64,000 nt of DNA, taken from contig JAPPAV010000142.1 in assembly GCA_026705345.1 (NCBI GenBank), forward strand, positions 1 through 64,000, in the 5' to 3' direction. The notes under the pieces are model-generated. The model did not search any database. It was not told the origin of the DNA and saw nothing but the letters and a program-made list of their open reading frames with translations. A program made the translations under genes and the position numbers. Of this stretch, positions 1-10,200 are shown piece by piece. Source of the stretch: Gammaproteobacteria bacterium (GTDB lineage Bacteria > Pseudomonadota > Gammaproteobacteria > Pseudomonadales > Azotimanducaceae). Positions within the stretch are counted from its first letter, which is position 1; the number at the start of each line of letters is the position of its first letter.

Positions 1-55
1 CAGACCGGACAGATCATGTGCTAACAAAAGCGGACAGATCTATTTGCTACCGACA
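1..55. mobile_element. possible right terminus of an IS21-type insertion sequence
   Basis: Two imperfect direct copies of the motif CGGACAGATC followed by an AT-rich stretch and GCTA lie at about 6-23 and 31-49, exactly 25 bp apart, and the block ends in CGACA at 51-55. Multiple short terminal repeats and an end in ACA are typical of IS21-family elements. The body of such an element would lie to the left, outside the window. A similar two-copy block with the same 25-bp spacing occurs at 55003-55055. No transposase is visible here, so the call rests only on terminal pattern. Confidence 0.35.
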
Positions 56-108
56 CTGCGGCACCCCGTACGCTTGCCGCGCGATGTTCCCGCACGCATG
101 ATGTTCGT

Positions 109-747
109 ATGCGTCTGTACGGCATTGCTTGCCCCGCCCTACTTGCATCCGTCATTTTCGGACCGCTGTGCAATGCCCAGACCGTGGTCCGAGTGAAGGA
201 CGGCGACAGTCTCGTGGTTGATTCCAACGGCCGTGAGGTGGAGGTCCGGTTGGCGGACATCGACACGCCGGAGTTCGACCAGCCCCGGGGCGACGAGGCC
301 CGGGATGTCCTGCGCTCGCTGGTCGACGGCAAAGAGGTTCGCCTGGAACTCATCGGAGGAGACGCCTATCGCCGCATCGTGGCCCACGTGTTCGTCGGTG
401 ATCTCGATGTCAACGCGGAACTCGTTCGGCGCGGGCTTGCCTGGGTACGCCGTGCGTATGATCCGGCACCGTCGTTGGTCGCCCTCGAAGACGGAGCACG
501 GCAAGCCAAGCGCGGCTTGTGGGCCGACGAGGATCCGGTGCCGCCGTGGATCTGGCGAAAGACGAAGCAGTCCACCGGCCGTGAGCTAGGCGCGATACCT
601 GAAGTGAAGTGCGGGACCAAGCAGTCCTGCGCCGAGATGACGAGTTGCGAGGAAGCCATCGCCTTTCTGCGCCAATGCAAACTGACCCGGATCGACGGCG
701 ATGGCGACGGGATTCCCTGCGAGAAACTCTGCCGGTACTACCGCTGA
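109..747 (+). CDS. secreted thermonuclease-like protein with C-terminal excalibur domain
   Basis: 212 residues. An N-terminal signal peptide of about 23 residues ends at a CNAQ-like site, so the protein is expected outside the cytoplasm. Residues about 25-140 form a staphylococcal-nuclease (SNase) fold: VRLADIDTPE carries the first active-site arginine and calcium ligands, GDEARD the catalytic glutamate and DAYRRIVA the second arginine. The C-terminal part (about 165-212) has paired cysteines and the DGDGDGIPCE loop of an excalibur calcium-binding domain. This combination is common in bacterial secreted nucleases. The predicted activity is Ca-dependent cleavage of DNA or RNA, for example for nutrient scavenging. 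The ATG at 109 has no strong ribosome-binding site. REP-like repeats follow its stop codon. Confidence 0.85.
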   Translation: MRLYGIACPALLASVIFGPLCNAQTVVRVKDGDSLVVDSNGREVEVRLADIDTPEFDQPRGDEARDVLRSLVDGKEVRLELIGGDAYRRIVAHVFVGDLDVNAELVRRGLAWVRRAYDPAPSLVALEDGARQAKRGLWADEDPVPPWIWRKTKQSTGRELGAIPEVKCGTKQSCAEMTSCEEAIAFLRQCKLTRIDGDGDGIPCEKLCRYYR

Positions 748-779
748 CTTTCCGCTCCCGGGTCGTCAGACTGCTCGTT

Positions 780-849
780 CGTAGGGGCGGGGCTTGTCCC
801 CGCCCGCTGGGTGTAGCAACACGGGCGACCACATGGGTCGCCCCTACGA
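780..849. repeat. REP-like palindromic pair, copy 1
   Basis: The 70-bp element begins CGTAGGGG and ends CCCCTACG. It contains two hairpins: GCGGGG-CTTGT-CCCCGC at the left and GGGCGACC-ACAT-GGGTCGCCC at the right. It sits in the gap between convergent genes and has the layout of an extragenic palindromic pair. The same boundary heptamers recur throughout the window. Confidence 0.75.
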
Positions 850-872
850 CGCTGCGGCTCAGAGGCGCGAAC

Positions 873-951
873 CGTAGGGGACGGGCTTGTCCCGTCCCGC
901 ACCGGCTAAACGTCGCGTACTGGCGGGCGACCACAAGGGTCGCCCCTACGC
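873..951. repeat. REP-like palindromic pair, copy 2
   Basis: This is a second composite element, GTAGGGG to CCCCTACG, about 23 bp after the first. The left hairpin is GGGACGGG-CTTGT-CCCGTCCC and the right hairpin is GGGCGACC-ACAA-GGGTCGCCC. The left half is a different sequence class from copy 1 (GACGGG rather than GCGGGG), while the right half is nearly the same. It lies 9 bp from the stop codon of the minus-strand oxidoreductase gene and could act as a bidirectional terminator or mRNA-stability hairpin. Confidence 0.75.
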
Positions 952-959
952 GTTTGCTG

Positions 960-2636
960 CTAATCCGATCCGGCCGACGCGACCTCGACGGTGTCATCCG
1001 CCAGGACGCGGTAGTCCATGGCTCCGTAGAGCATCTCGTCCCAGGACTGAAGCCCCCACGGTACTTCGCGAGTCGGATCCGGGTTCGCCGGGTTCTGTTC
1101 CGAGTTGTCCCACCAGGTCCGATGTACGACTCGGGTTCCCGCGGGGATCCGCTTCGGGTCCGTCAGGAGATACGTCGTCTGCCAGTTGAAGTCGTAGTTC
1201 GGCACCGACAGCAGCACCTCCTCGGTGCCGTCCGGGTAGAACGCCCGAAACTCCGATGCCTTGCCGCGGTAGTGGGCGTGGGGCAGCAGGTTGTAGAGCA
1301 GGATATCCCGATCGAACGTGCGTTCCGCCACCTCGGCGTGGTTTTTCGAATGCGGCGGAATGCGGATCTTCGTGTTCGCCAGCACCGCGGTGCGCAGTCG
1401 GTGCTCAGGTGGTTTGTCGTGCAGGTAGAGGCCGAGGCGCGAGTTATCGGTTACGGCCTTGCCGTAGGGGGTGTAGTGCATCTGGAACACGATGAAGGAT
1501 CCGGCCGGCAGGTGGATGCCCGTGTTGTCCGGGAAGTTGAACGCGACCATGCCCGGCACGTAGCCACCGAGGCCACCACCCCGACGCTTGCCGTTTTCGT
1601 CCCGGCCCGGGATCGACCAGGTAACGATGACATGGTGCAGTGCGGAGCGGTCACCGGGCAGGATGTCCGTGGCCTGCACCCAGACGTCCTGCTTGAGCGG
1701 GTTGCGGACATACTGGTATTTGTATTCCACGACACCGGACGCCGGCACGTCGAAAGCTGGGATGTCGATCACCACGTCGGGTTCGCCGTGCGCCCACTCG
1801 GGCCATTCCCGGTCCAGTGTCGCCAAGGGATCCGCCCCCTCGCCTCTTGGGGCGCCCGACTCCGCCCAATGGACGATCTTGCGGATCTCGTCCGTGGTCA
1901 ACGAGCGGTCGTTCGAGAAATCGCCGTGGACCGGGTCGGCATGCCACGGCGGCATACGCTTGGTGCGGATCACTTCGCGAATCATCGGCGCGAAACCGCG
2001 CACCATGTCGTAGCCCGTCATCGCCCAAGGGCCGATGCCGCCCTCGCGGTGGCAGGTCACGCAGTTCGCCGCGAGAATCGGACCGACATCGTCGGTATAG
2101 GTGATGTCCGCGGGCCGATCGAAGGTCAGCGAGCAGTCACCCGGAACCCCTGCCCCGTCGGCAATGTCCCGGCCGGCAAGGAAGTCGGCAAGCGCGGTGT
2201 CCGCCCTCTCACCCCCACGGTAGACCACCTGCCAGTTGGCCGGGTCCACGATCAGGACCTCGCCCGCCGCCTGGAAGCCGAGCGATTCGCCGACGATCCG
2301 GGTGTCGTCGACCAGCACCGGCGTCTGGGGCTCGTCGCCGATGTCTCGCCGGTCGGTGAGACCGTCGGCATTGATCATCAGGAATTCGACATCCTCCTCG
2401 GCGTATTCCGCCGCCAACGCCTCGAAGCGCTCGATGTCCCCGGCGAAGGCCTCGCAGCCACCGGTGTGGGACATCAGGACAACCGCCTTCCTATCCGACA
2501 GGTAGTGCAGTTCGTGCGAGTCGCCGCGGTGGTCGAGCAGCTTGAAGTTGTCGACGCGGTCGCCGACGCCGTTGGCCGCTGCGGTGAGCGCCATCAGGCA
2601 GGTTGCCAAACCGAAAGTGATCGAAATGCGAGTCAT
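960..2636 (-). CDS. exported redoxin / cytochrome c / copper type II monooxygenase-like fusion
   Basis: 558 residues from the ATG at 2636, chosen because a G-rich ribosome-binding site precedes it and it starts directly on a signal peptide (residues 1-21). Residues about 25-165 form a thioredoxin/peroxiredoxin-like domain. Its usual CxxC is reduced to HTGGC, so only Cys61 remains. A single c-type heme site CVTCH is at 192-196. Residues about 280-558 resemble the dopamine beta-monooxygenase/PHM family and carry the full copper set: His334-His335 and His387 for one copper, His453 and His455 plus Met535 for the other. Expected location is periplasmic or outer-membrane-associated. The substrate is unknown. 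The domain calls are well supported by these motifs; the reaction is inference. Confidence 0.8.
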   Translation of the reverse strand: MTRISITFGLATCLMALTAAANGVGDRVDNFKLLDHRGDSHELHYLSDRKAVVLMSHTGGCEAFAGDIERFEALAAEYAEEDVEFLMINADGLTDRRDIGDEPQTPVLVDDTRIVGESLGFQAAGEVLIVDPANWQVVYRGGERADTALADFLAGRDIADGAGVPGDCSLTFDRPADITYTDDVGPILAANCVTCHREGGIGPWAMTGYDMVRGFAPMIREVIRTKRMPPWHADPVHGDFSNDRSLTTDEIRKIVHWAESGAPRGEGADPLATLDREWPEWAHGEPDVVIDIPAFDVPASGVVEYKYQYVRNPLKQDVWVQATDILPGDRSALHHVIVTWSIPGRDENGKRRGGGLGGYVPGMVAFNFPDNTGIHLPAGSFIVFQMHYTPYGKAVTDNSRLGLYLHDKPPEHRLRTAVLANTKIRIPPHSKNHAEVAERTFDRDILLYNLLPHAHYRGKASEFRAFYPDGTEEVLLSVPNYDFNWQTTYLLTDPKRIPAGTRVVHRTWWDNSEQNPANPDPTREVPWGLQSWDEMLYGAMDYRVLADDTVEVASAGSD

Positions 2637-2817
2637 GGAGTGCCCCCCTTTTCGCCAGCGCGCCAGTATGGCGGCAACGGTCCTTCTGATCAATCCCGAC
2701 GGCCCGACGAAGCCGGACCCGCAGCCCCGTCCCTCGCCGCTTTGGCTAGCGGTGGCAAGCCGCTGCCATGGGCTGCTGTATGATATCCGGTCATCCCGAA
2801 AGGCCCGCCACCGAAGG

Positions 2818-4035
2818 ATGAGCAGCTTGGCTTCGCATACACCCCGAACCGGCTTGATCCGCAGGACGTCCGTCGATTCAACTCAACGTCGAGGTGTCCT
2901 CTTGTCGGCGCCTTGCTTGATCGGGTGCCTCACGCTCGCCGCGTGTGGGGGCGAAGAGAAAGGCTCCGACGCGACGGCCACCCGCGCAGATACCACAGAC
3001 GCCGCCGGTAGACCGGCCCAACGGGGCCGAGCCGCCCGTGGGGGTGACCGCGCAGGAAGGGGCGACGAGGCACCGCCCGTCCCCGTCAACGTCGCCCAGG
3101 TTCAACGCGGTACGATCGAGGCGTACTACGAGAGTTCAACGAATCTGGCGGCCGCCGAGGAAGCCGTGGTGGTTGCCCGCACCCAGGGCGTGGTCGAGGC
3201 GCTCTACGCCGAAGAAGGCGACGTGGTGAAGGCGGGTCAGTCACTCGCCCAGTTGGAAACCGAACGGCTGACTCTCGAACTGGCACGCTCCAGGGCGCAA
3301 CTCGATCGTTTGAAGACCGCCTACGAACGCGCCCAGCGCATGTTCGAGGCCAAGATGATCTCCCCGAACGATCACGACGACGCGAAGTTCGCGTTCGAAG
3401 CGGAGGAAACGAACCTTCGCCTTCGCGAGTACGAACTGAAGGAGGCCACGATCCGGGCGACCATCGACGGGGTCGTCACCCGTCGCCACATCAAGGTCGG
3501 CCACACGTTGAACCAGAATGCACCCGCCTTCGAGATGAAACGCTTGGACGTCATCGAGGCCGAACTCAACGTGCCCGAACGGGAAATCCAAAACATCCGC
3601 CCGGACCAGCATGCCCGGGTCCGCATCGATGCGCTCGCCGACGAGCAGTTCGACGGCAAGGTGGCGCGGGTTGCCCCGGAGGTCGATGCCGGGTCCGGCA
3701 CGTTCCGGGTGACGGTGACGCTGGCGAACGACGACACGCGTCTCAAACCCGGCATGTTCGCCCGCGTCGACGTTCGGATCGACCAACACACCGACGCATT
3801 GCTGGTACCGTTGGAAGCCGTGGTCACCCGGCGGGACGACAACAGCCTGTTCGTCGTCGAAGGCGGCATTGTCGAACGCCGCGACGTCACCATGGGCTAC
3901 GTATCCGACGGCATCGTCGAAATCCTGAACGGCATCGGCCCGGGAGAATGGGTCGTGACGACCGGCCACGGCGGCTTGCGCAACGGCGCCCGCGTGTCGG
4001 TCGTGAACGACAACGTCCCACTCGGTTCCGGCTGA
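2818..4035 (+). CDS. RND efflux periplasmic adaptor (HlyD/MFP family) lipoprotein
   Basis: 405 residues from the ATG at 2818. The N-terminus carries a hydrophobic stretch ending in the lipobox LAAC with Cys43, so the protein is probably lipid-anchored in the periplasm. It follows a charged, low-complexity linker with the usual membrane-fusion-protein plan: a biotinyl-lipoyl half-motif (EAVVVARTQGVVEALYAEEG), a coiled-coil hairpin of about 60 residues (LARSRAQLDRLKTAYERAQR onward), the second lipoyl half and beta-barrel/membrane-proximal domains. It links an inner-membrane RND pump to an outer-membrane channel. The two permease genes follow 37 bp downstream in the same direction. No TolC-type channel gene is in the window. 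The start is uncertain because the GAAGG upstream abuts the ATG; the reading frame is open much further upstream, across the divergent gene. Confidence 0.85.
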   Translation: MSSLASHTPRTGLIRRTSVDSTQRRGVLLSAPCLIGCLTLAACGGEEKGSDATATRADTTDAAGRPAQRGRAARGGDRAGRGDEAPPVPVNVAQVQRGTIEAYYESSTNLAAAEEAVVVARTQGVVEALYAEEGDVVKAGQSLAQLETERLTLELARSRAQLDRLKTAYERAQRMFEAKMISPNDHDDAKFAFEAEETNLRLREYELKEATIRATIDGVVTRRHIKVGHTLNQNAPAFEMKRLDVIEAELNVPEREIQNIRPDQHARVRIDALADEQFDGKVARVAPEVDAGSGTFRVTVTLANDDTRLKPGMFARVDVRIDQHTDALLVPLEAVVTRRDDNSLFVVEGGIVERRDVTMGYVSDGIVEILNGIGPGEWVVTTGHGGLRNGARVSVVNDNVPLGSG

Positions 4036-4072
4036 CCCCGGCTAGCCCGCCCTCGCCGACCCCGGTCATGCC

Positions 4073-7000
4073 ATGAACATCGTCGCGACCGCGATCGCCC
4101 GGCCCGTCACCGTCGCCATGGCCACTTTCGCCGTGGCCCTGTTCGGCGGCCTGTCCCTCGACCGCCTCGGCCTGAATCTGCTTCCCGAACTCGCCTACCC
4201 CACGTTGACGGTCAGGACGGACTTCGAGGGCGCGGCACCGGCCGAAGTCGAGGAACAGATCACCCGCCGGCTGGAGGAACGCGTCGGTGTCATCAACGGG
4301 CTCCGGCGCATGCACTCGATCTCCGCGGCCGAGCGGTCCGACGTGGTGCTGGAGTTCGCTTGGGGAACGGACATGACCAACGCCGCGGTGGATGTCCGCG
4401 AGAAGCTCGACCTGGTGCAGTTGCCGTTGGAAGTCGAACGACCGTCGATCCTTCGCCTGAACCCCAACCTGGATCCAATTGTCCGGTCCGCAGTCGTGCT
4501 GAAAGAACGCGACGCGGGCGCCGAGAGGGCGCAGCTCCAGGAACTGCGCCGGTTCGCCGAGGACGTCGTCAAGAAGCGACTTGATCCGGTGATCGGGGTC
4601 GCCGCGGTACTCGTCAGCGGTGGCTTCGAGGACGAGATCGCCGTGGATGTCGACCAGGAACGACTCGCCCAGCTCGGCATGAGCGTCCAGTCGTTGGGGC
4701 AGCGGCTGCAGGCTGCGAACATCAACCTCTCGGGTGGGCGGCTGACGGCACGCGGGGAAGAGTTCCTGGTCCGCACCGTGAACGAGTTCGAGTCGGTCGG
4801 CGACATCGCCGAGACCATCGTCTTTCAGGACCAGGGCCGCGTGCTGCGCCTCAAGGACGTGGCGACGGTCCACGAAAGCCACAAGGAACGCGACAGCGTC
4901 ATGCGGGTCGACGGCAACGAGGCCATCGAGATCGCCATGTACAAGGAGGGCGACGCCAATACCGTGGCGGTCGCCGCCGCCATCCACGAACGCATGGACG
5001 AAATCGCTGCGGATCTGCCCGCCAACTACGAGCTCGTGACGATCTACGACCAAGCCGAGTTCATTTCCGCTGCCATCGACGAGGTTCGCTACGCCGCCGT
5101 CATCGGTGGCCTGCTGGCGGTGATCGTGCTGTACCTGTTCCTGAAGGACGTGCGCAGCACGCTGATCGTCACCGCGACCATTCCTGTCTCCGTGCTGGCG
5201 ACGTTCGTACTCATGGACGCCTTCGAGATCACCCTGAACATCATGAGCCTCGGCGGAATCGCATTGGCCGTCGGCATGCTGATGGACAACGCCATCGTTG
5301 TTCTGGAGAACATCGCCCGCCACCGCAACGATCCCTTGACCACACTCACCGATGCGGCTCGGCGGGGCACAGGCGAGATGGGCGGTGCCGTGCTGGCATC
5401 GACCATGACCACGATCGCGGTGTTCCTGCCCCTGGCCTTCGTCGAGGGAATCGCCGGCCAACTGTTCCGCGACCAGGCGCTGACGGTCACGTTCGCGCTC
5501 CTGGCGTCGCTGATGCTCGCATTCACGCTCATTCCCATGCTGTCCGCGATCAGCCGGGGAGTGGCTGGGGCGACGGACGACGCGACCGACGACGCCCCAG
5601 CCGTGCCATGGTGGCGTCGTAGCCTGGGAGTGCCCTTTCGGCTGGCCATACAAGGTGGGGTCGCGGGCTGGCGACTCGCCACGCGGACGTTGGCGCTTCT
5701 TGCCCGCCCCGCGGAATGGACCTTCGACCAGGTCTACGACCGCGTTTTCCGGGGCTACGACGTCCTGCTGCGCAACGCCTTGCGCTTTCGTGCGCTGACA
5801 TTGTCCGTCGCCTTCGCCGCCCTTGGCGGTGCGGCGGCACTGGTTCCAAGCCTCCCGGTGGAGCTCATTCCCCCGCTCTCGCAGGGTGAGTTCCGGGTCG
5901 ACATCGAACTCGAACCGGGCACCCGGTTGGAGCTCACGGATGCCATGCTCTCCGATGCGCAGCGGACATTGTTGACGTATCCCGGCGTCTCGACCACCTA
6001 CTCGGTGGCCGGCACCGGCGGCCGACTCGATGCGAGCGCGACACGAGGCGGCGAACAGATCGGCGAACTCAGCGTGGTGCTCGTGGCCGGCGCGACGCCC
6101 TCGCACGAGGCGCGTGTCATGTCGATGACGAGGGACCGCCTCGAGTCGGTTCCCGCAGCGCAGTTCACCGTGGAACGTCCGCAGCTATTCACGTTCGCCA
6201 CGCCGCTCGAGGTTGAAGTCGCGGGCAACGACCTGCAGGCCCTCGAGATGGTGGCCGAACGGCTCACCGCGGCCATGTCGGCGTCGCCGTCGTTCAGCGA
6301 TGTGGAGTCGAGCATCCGGCCGGGCTATCCGGAACTGCAGATCGAGTTCGATCAGGAGCGGACCGCCGCGACCGGGCTGTTCGTGCCCGACGTCGCGAAC
6401 CGCGTTGTGCAGAAGATCCGCGGCGACGTACCCACCAAGTTCACCTGGCGGGACAAGCGTGTGGACATCCGCGTGCGGCTCTCCGAGGCGGAACGCAACT
6501 CGAAGGCCGACGTCGAAAACCTGCTCGTCGATGCCGGGAATCGGCAGATCCGGCTCGGCGCACTCGCCGAGGTGTCGATGGCGGTGGGTCCCGCGGACAT
6601 CCAGCGCATCGGCCAAAAACGCGTCGCGGTGGTCAGCGCCCACGTCAACCACGGCGACCTGGCCTTGGGCGGCCAAGAAGCGCTGCGCATGCTGGCCGGT
6701 ATCCCGCACCCACCCAACGTGACCAGCCGGATCAGCGGCCAGGCGGAGGAAATGGAAGCGTCGTTCACGTCCCTGCAGCTTGCGCTCTTGCTAGCGCTCA
6801 TCCTCGTCTACCTGGTGATGGCGTCCCTCTTCGAGTCTCTGCTGCATCCGTTCGTGATCATGTTCACGGCACCGCTGGCCGCCATCGGCGCGGTGTTGGG
6901 GATCTACCTCGCCGGCATCTCGATCTCGGTGGTGGTGTTCATCGGGGCGATCCTCTTGGTCGGCATCGTGGTCAACAACGCCATCGTGCTCGTGGACCGT

Positions 7001-7288
7001 GTCAATCGGTTGCGGCTAGAGGGACTCGACCGGCGGACCGCGGTGATCACCGGCGCCCGACAGCGTTTCCGTCCGATCATGATGACGACGATCACCACCG
7101 TGCTCGGCCTGCTGCCGATGGCCATTGGCCTCGGCGAGGCATCGGAACTGCGCACGCCCATGGCGATCACGGTGATCGGCGGCTTGTTGGGAGCAACGTT
7201 GTTGACGCTCGTGGTGATCCCGGTCGTGTACGATCTCGTTGACCGCAAGCAGATCCACGGGGACGTGTTCGAGGAGGCCCGGGCATGA
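4073..7288 (+). CDS. RND efflux transporter permease 1
   Basis: 1071 residues, the usual size for an AcrB/MdtB-type resistance-nodulation-division pump. TM1 lies near residues 10-30, the first porter domain follows, TM2-6 lie around 335-500, and the second half (TM7 near 570, TM8-12 about 890-1050) contains the conserved MASLFESLLHPFVIMF and GIVVNNAIVLVDRVNR motifs. In TM4 the proton-relay pair, two aspartates in AcrB, is Asp405-Asn406. The protein should export hydrophobic or amphipathic compounds using the proton gradient. It sits between the adaptor and a second, different permease, and its TGA overlaps the next ATG (ATGA), which implies coupled translation and possibly a heteromeric pump like MdtBC. 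Substrate cannot be read from sequence. Confidence 0.9.
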   Translation: MNIVATAIARPVTVAMATFAVALFGGLSLDRLGLNLLPELAYPTLTVRTDFEGAAPAEVEEQITRRLEERVGVINGLRRMHSISAAERSDVVLEFAWGTDMTNAAVDVREKLDLVQLPLEVERPSILRLNPNLDPIVRSAVVLKERDAGAERAQLQELRRFAEDVVKKRLDPVIGVAAVLVSGGFEDEIAVDVDQERLAQLGMSVQSLGQRLQAANINLSGGRLTARGEEFLVRTVNEFESVGDIAETIVFQDQGRVLRLKDVATVHESHKERDSVMRVDGNEAIEIAMYKEGDANTVAVAAAIHERMDEIAADLPANYELVTIYDQAEFISAAIDEVRYAAVIGGLLAVIVLYLFLKDVRSTLIVTATIPVSVLATFVLMDAFEITLNIMSLGGIALAVGMLMDNAIVVLENIARHRNDPLTTLTDAARRGTGEMGGAVLASTMTTIAVFLPLAFVEGIAGQLFRDQALTVTFALLASLMLAFTLIPMLSAISRGVAGATDDATDDAPAVPWWRRSLGVPFRLAIQGGVAGWRLATRTLALLARPAEWTFDQVYDRVFRGYDVLLRNALRFRALTLSVAFAALGGAAALVPSLPVELIPPLSQGEFRVDIELEPGTRLELTDAMLSDAQRTLLTYPGVSTTYSVAGTGGRLDASATRGGEQIGELSVVLVAGATPSHEARVMSMTRDRLESVPAAQFTVERPQLFTFATPLEVEVAGNDLQALEMVAERLTAAMSASPSFSDVESSIRPGYPELQIEFDQERTAATGLFVPDVANRVVQKIRGDVPTKFTWRDKRVDIRVRLSEAERNSKADVENLLVDAGNRQIRLGALAEVSMAVGPADIQRIGQKRVAVVSAHVNHGDLALGGQEALRMLAGIPHPPNVTSRISGQAEEMEASFTSLQLALLLALILVYLVMASLFESLLHPFVIMFTAPLAAIGAVLGIYLAGISISVVVFIGAILLVGIVVNNAIVLVDRVNRLRLEGLDRRTAVITGARQRFRPIMMTTITTVLGLLPMAIGLGEASELRTPMAITVIGGLLGATLLTLVVIPVVYDLVDRKQIHGDVFEEARA

Positions 7289-10200
7289 TCGTCTCTCGCG
7301 CCGCCATCCGCCGCCCGGTGACGGTCGGCATGGTGTTTATCGGTCTGGTGATAGTCGGTGCGTTTGCCGGGCTACGCATGGCGGTCGAGCAGTATCCGGA
7401 GCAGGAAAGCTCCTATATCGGCATCGGCATTCCCTACGGCTCGACGTCGACCCAGGAAGTCGAGCGCAATGTCACCCGTCCGGTGGAGGAGATCCTCTCC
7501 ACCATGGGCGGCATCGACCGAATGTATTCCAGGACGCGCACCGGCAGGGTTTGGGTCTCGATGCAACTCGACGACGGCGCGGACGTCGCTGCCAAGGGCA
7601 TCGAGGCCAAGGAACTCGTGGAGAGCATCCGGCACCGGCTGCCCGACGACATTCGGCACATCCAGCTCGGCGGCTGGGACGATGGCGAAGACGCCCCGAT
7701 CCTGTCCTTCGTCATCGCCGCCCCTAACCTGGACCAGGAGGACGCCTGGCGGTTGCTCGACGCCCGCGTTCGGATGGTCCTCGAGCGGGTCCCCGGGGTC
7801 AATTCGGTCCACCTGTTCGGCGCCAAGCAGCAGTACGTGCGCATTGCCCTCGACGCCGGTCGTCTCGAGGCACACGGGCTCGACGTGCTGGATGTGCAGA
7901 GGCGTCTTCGGGACGAGAACTTCTACCTGTCGGCGGGCAGCATCGATCTGGCGAGACTCGAGACCCAGGTGCGACCGTTGGGTCGGTTCGACGGACTCGA
8001 CGACATTCTCGACCTGCCTGTCCGGCCCGGTCTCTCGGTGGGCGACATCGCAACCGTCGAGTACGTGCCTCGGGACGAGGCCGACCAGCGCCGCTTGAAC
8101 GGCGACGACGCCCTGGGCGTGTCGGTATACAAGAAGCCGGAGGCGAACCTGGTCGCGGTCGCTCACGACGTGCGGGACGCCATGGACCAGGCCGCCCAGG
8201 ATCCCGAACTCGCCGACGCCTCGTTCCTGACCGTCAGCGACCAGGCGGAACCCGTGTTGCGGTCTCTGGAAAACCTCATCCAGAACGGCGTCATCGGCGG
8301 CGCACTGTCGGCAATCGTCCTCTTGGCCTTCATCCGTCGCCTATTCCCCACGTTTCTAATTGCCGCAACCGTGCCCCTGGCGCTCGTCGCCACCCTCGGC
8401 GCCATGTATTTCGCCGGTCTGACGCTCAATGTCCTGTCGCTCGTCGGGCTGATGCTCGCGGTGGGCCTGCTCGTGGACAACGCGGTCGTGGTGTCCGAGT
8501 CCATCGCCCTCAAGCGCCGCGACCACGGCTTGAGCCCATTCGAGGCGGCCGACCGGGGCGTCACGGAGGTGGGCCTCGCGATCACCGCCGGAACGCTCAC
8601 GACCATCGTCGTGTTCGTGCCCACCCTGTTCCTGGAGATGGTCGGCACGACCACGGCAATGCGCAACGTGGCCATCCCCCTTTGTACGTCCATCGCCGCG
8701 TCGCTGGTCATCGCAACAACCCTGATTCCGAGTCTCCTCGCGCGGATGCCCGAGGGTCGCGGCGAACCGCGGCATCGCGTCTTCGAACGTCTGGGCAACG
8801 GCTACGAACGGATCGTCCTGTTCACGCTCCGGCATCGCTACTCCGCTCTGCTGGTCGCGGCGTTGATCGCGGCGGCAGGCTGGTGGGGCTACACCCAGCT
8901 CGATGTCGACATGGAACCCGAGGAAGACAGCCAGACGCTGCAACTGCGGTTCTGGGTGCGCGGCACGATCGCGCTCGAACGCATGGAGGCCATCGTCGAC
9001 GAGGTGGAGGCATCGATCATGGGTAGCCGGGAGGAACTCGGCATCGGCGACGTCTCCACGACGTTCGACTACGACCGTGCCGATGTCTACATCAACATGC
9101 GCGAAGACGCGCCGTACGCGGCGCCCGTCGTCAAGGATCGCATCCTCGCCATGATGCCGGCCGTTCCCAACGTCAACTTCTACTTCCGCTCCTCCCGGGG
9201 CGGTCGAGGCTGGTCCCGCGACGGCGGCGGCGGAATGGGCGTGCGGCTGATCGGCGATTCCACCGAGCAACTGCTCCCGATCGCCGAAGCCGTGATCGCG
9301 GTACTCGAAACCCTGCCCTACTTGAGCAACGTGCACACCGAGTCGGAGTCCGGCCGAATGGAACTCGCCGTTCAACTGCGGCCCGAACAGGCCGGGCAGT
9401 TCGGCGTGACGGCGGAGAATCTCGCGCGCAGCATTTCCGTGGCACTCGCCGGCGTGCAGATGCGCCGCGGACTCGATCAGGGCGGCTGGGAGGACAACAT
9501 CCATCTGGAGATCGAGGATCGCGAGAACATCCAACTCGAGGATTTGAAGCGGCTGCCGATCTTCGTGCCGGGCGGCGGCACGGTGGCGCTGGAAGCGGTG
9601 GCCGATCTGCAGTTCCGGCCCGCCCTCGGCGGCATCCGCCGCGAGAACAGGGAGACCGCGGCGACCGTCGAATTCGATCTCCGGCAGATCGCCCCGATGG
9701 AGGCCGGGCAGCGGGTCGAGGCCGTCATGCGGAACTTCGAGATGCCGACCGGCTACCGCTGGGAGATGGGCCGGGACTTCGACTACGAGGCGGAGCAGTT
9801 CCGCGACATGCTGATCATGATCGGTGCCGCCATCCTGCTCGTCTACATGCTGATGGGGGCGCTCTTCGAGTCCGCGCTGTTCCCCAGTGCCGTGCTGTTC
9901 TCCATTGCCTATTCCGCCGTGGGGGTGATGCTTTTCCTATGGGCCACCGACACGCCGCTGACCCAGATGGCCATGGTCGGCATGGTGCTCCTGGCGGGCA
10001 TCGTGGTGAACAACGGCATCGTGTTGTTGAACCGCGTGTTCCAACTCATGCGCGAGGGACGGACACGGGAGGAGGCCATCGTCCAGGCGGGACGGGACCG
10101 GCTCCGTCCGATCCTCATGACCGCCGCAACGACCGTCGCGGGCTTGTTGCCGTTGGCGGTGGGCGACGTGCGCATCGGCGGCTCCGGCGAGAGCTACATG

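Noticed and set aside
3887-6106. Long 739-residue open frame antisense to the first RND permease
   Set aside because: Low-complexity, His/Arg/Gln-rich shadow of a GC-rich gene, with no domain. The sense strand encodes an unmistakable RND protein.
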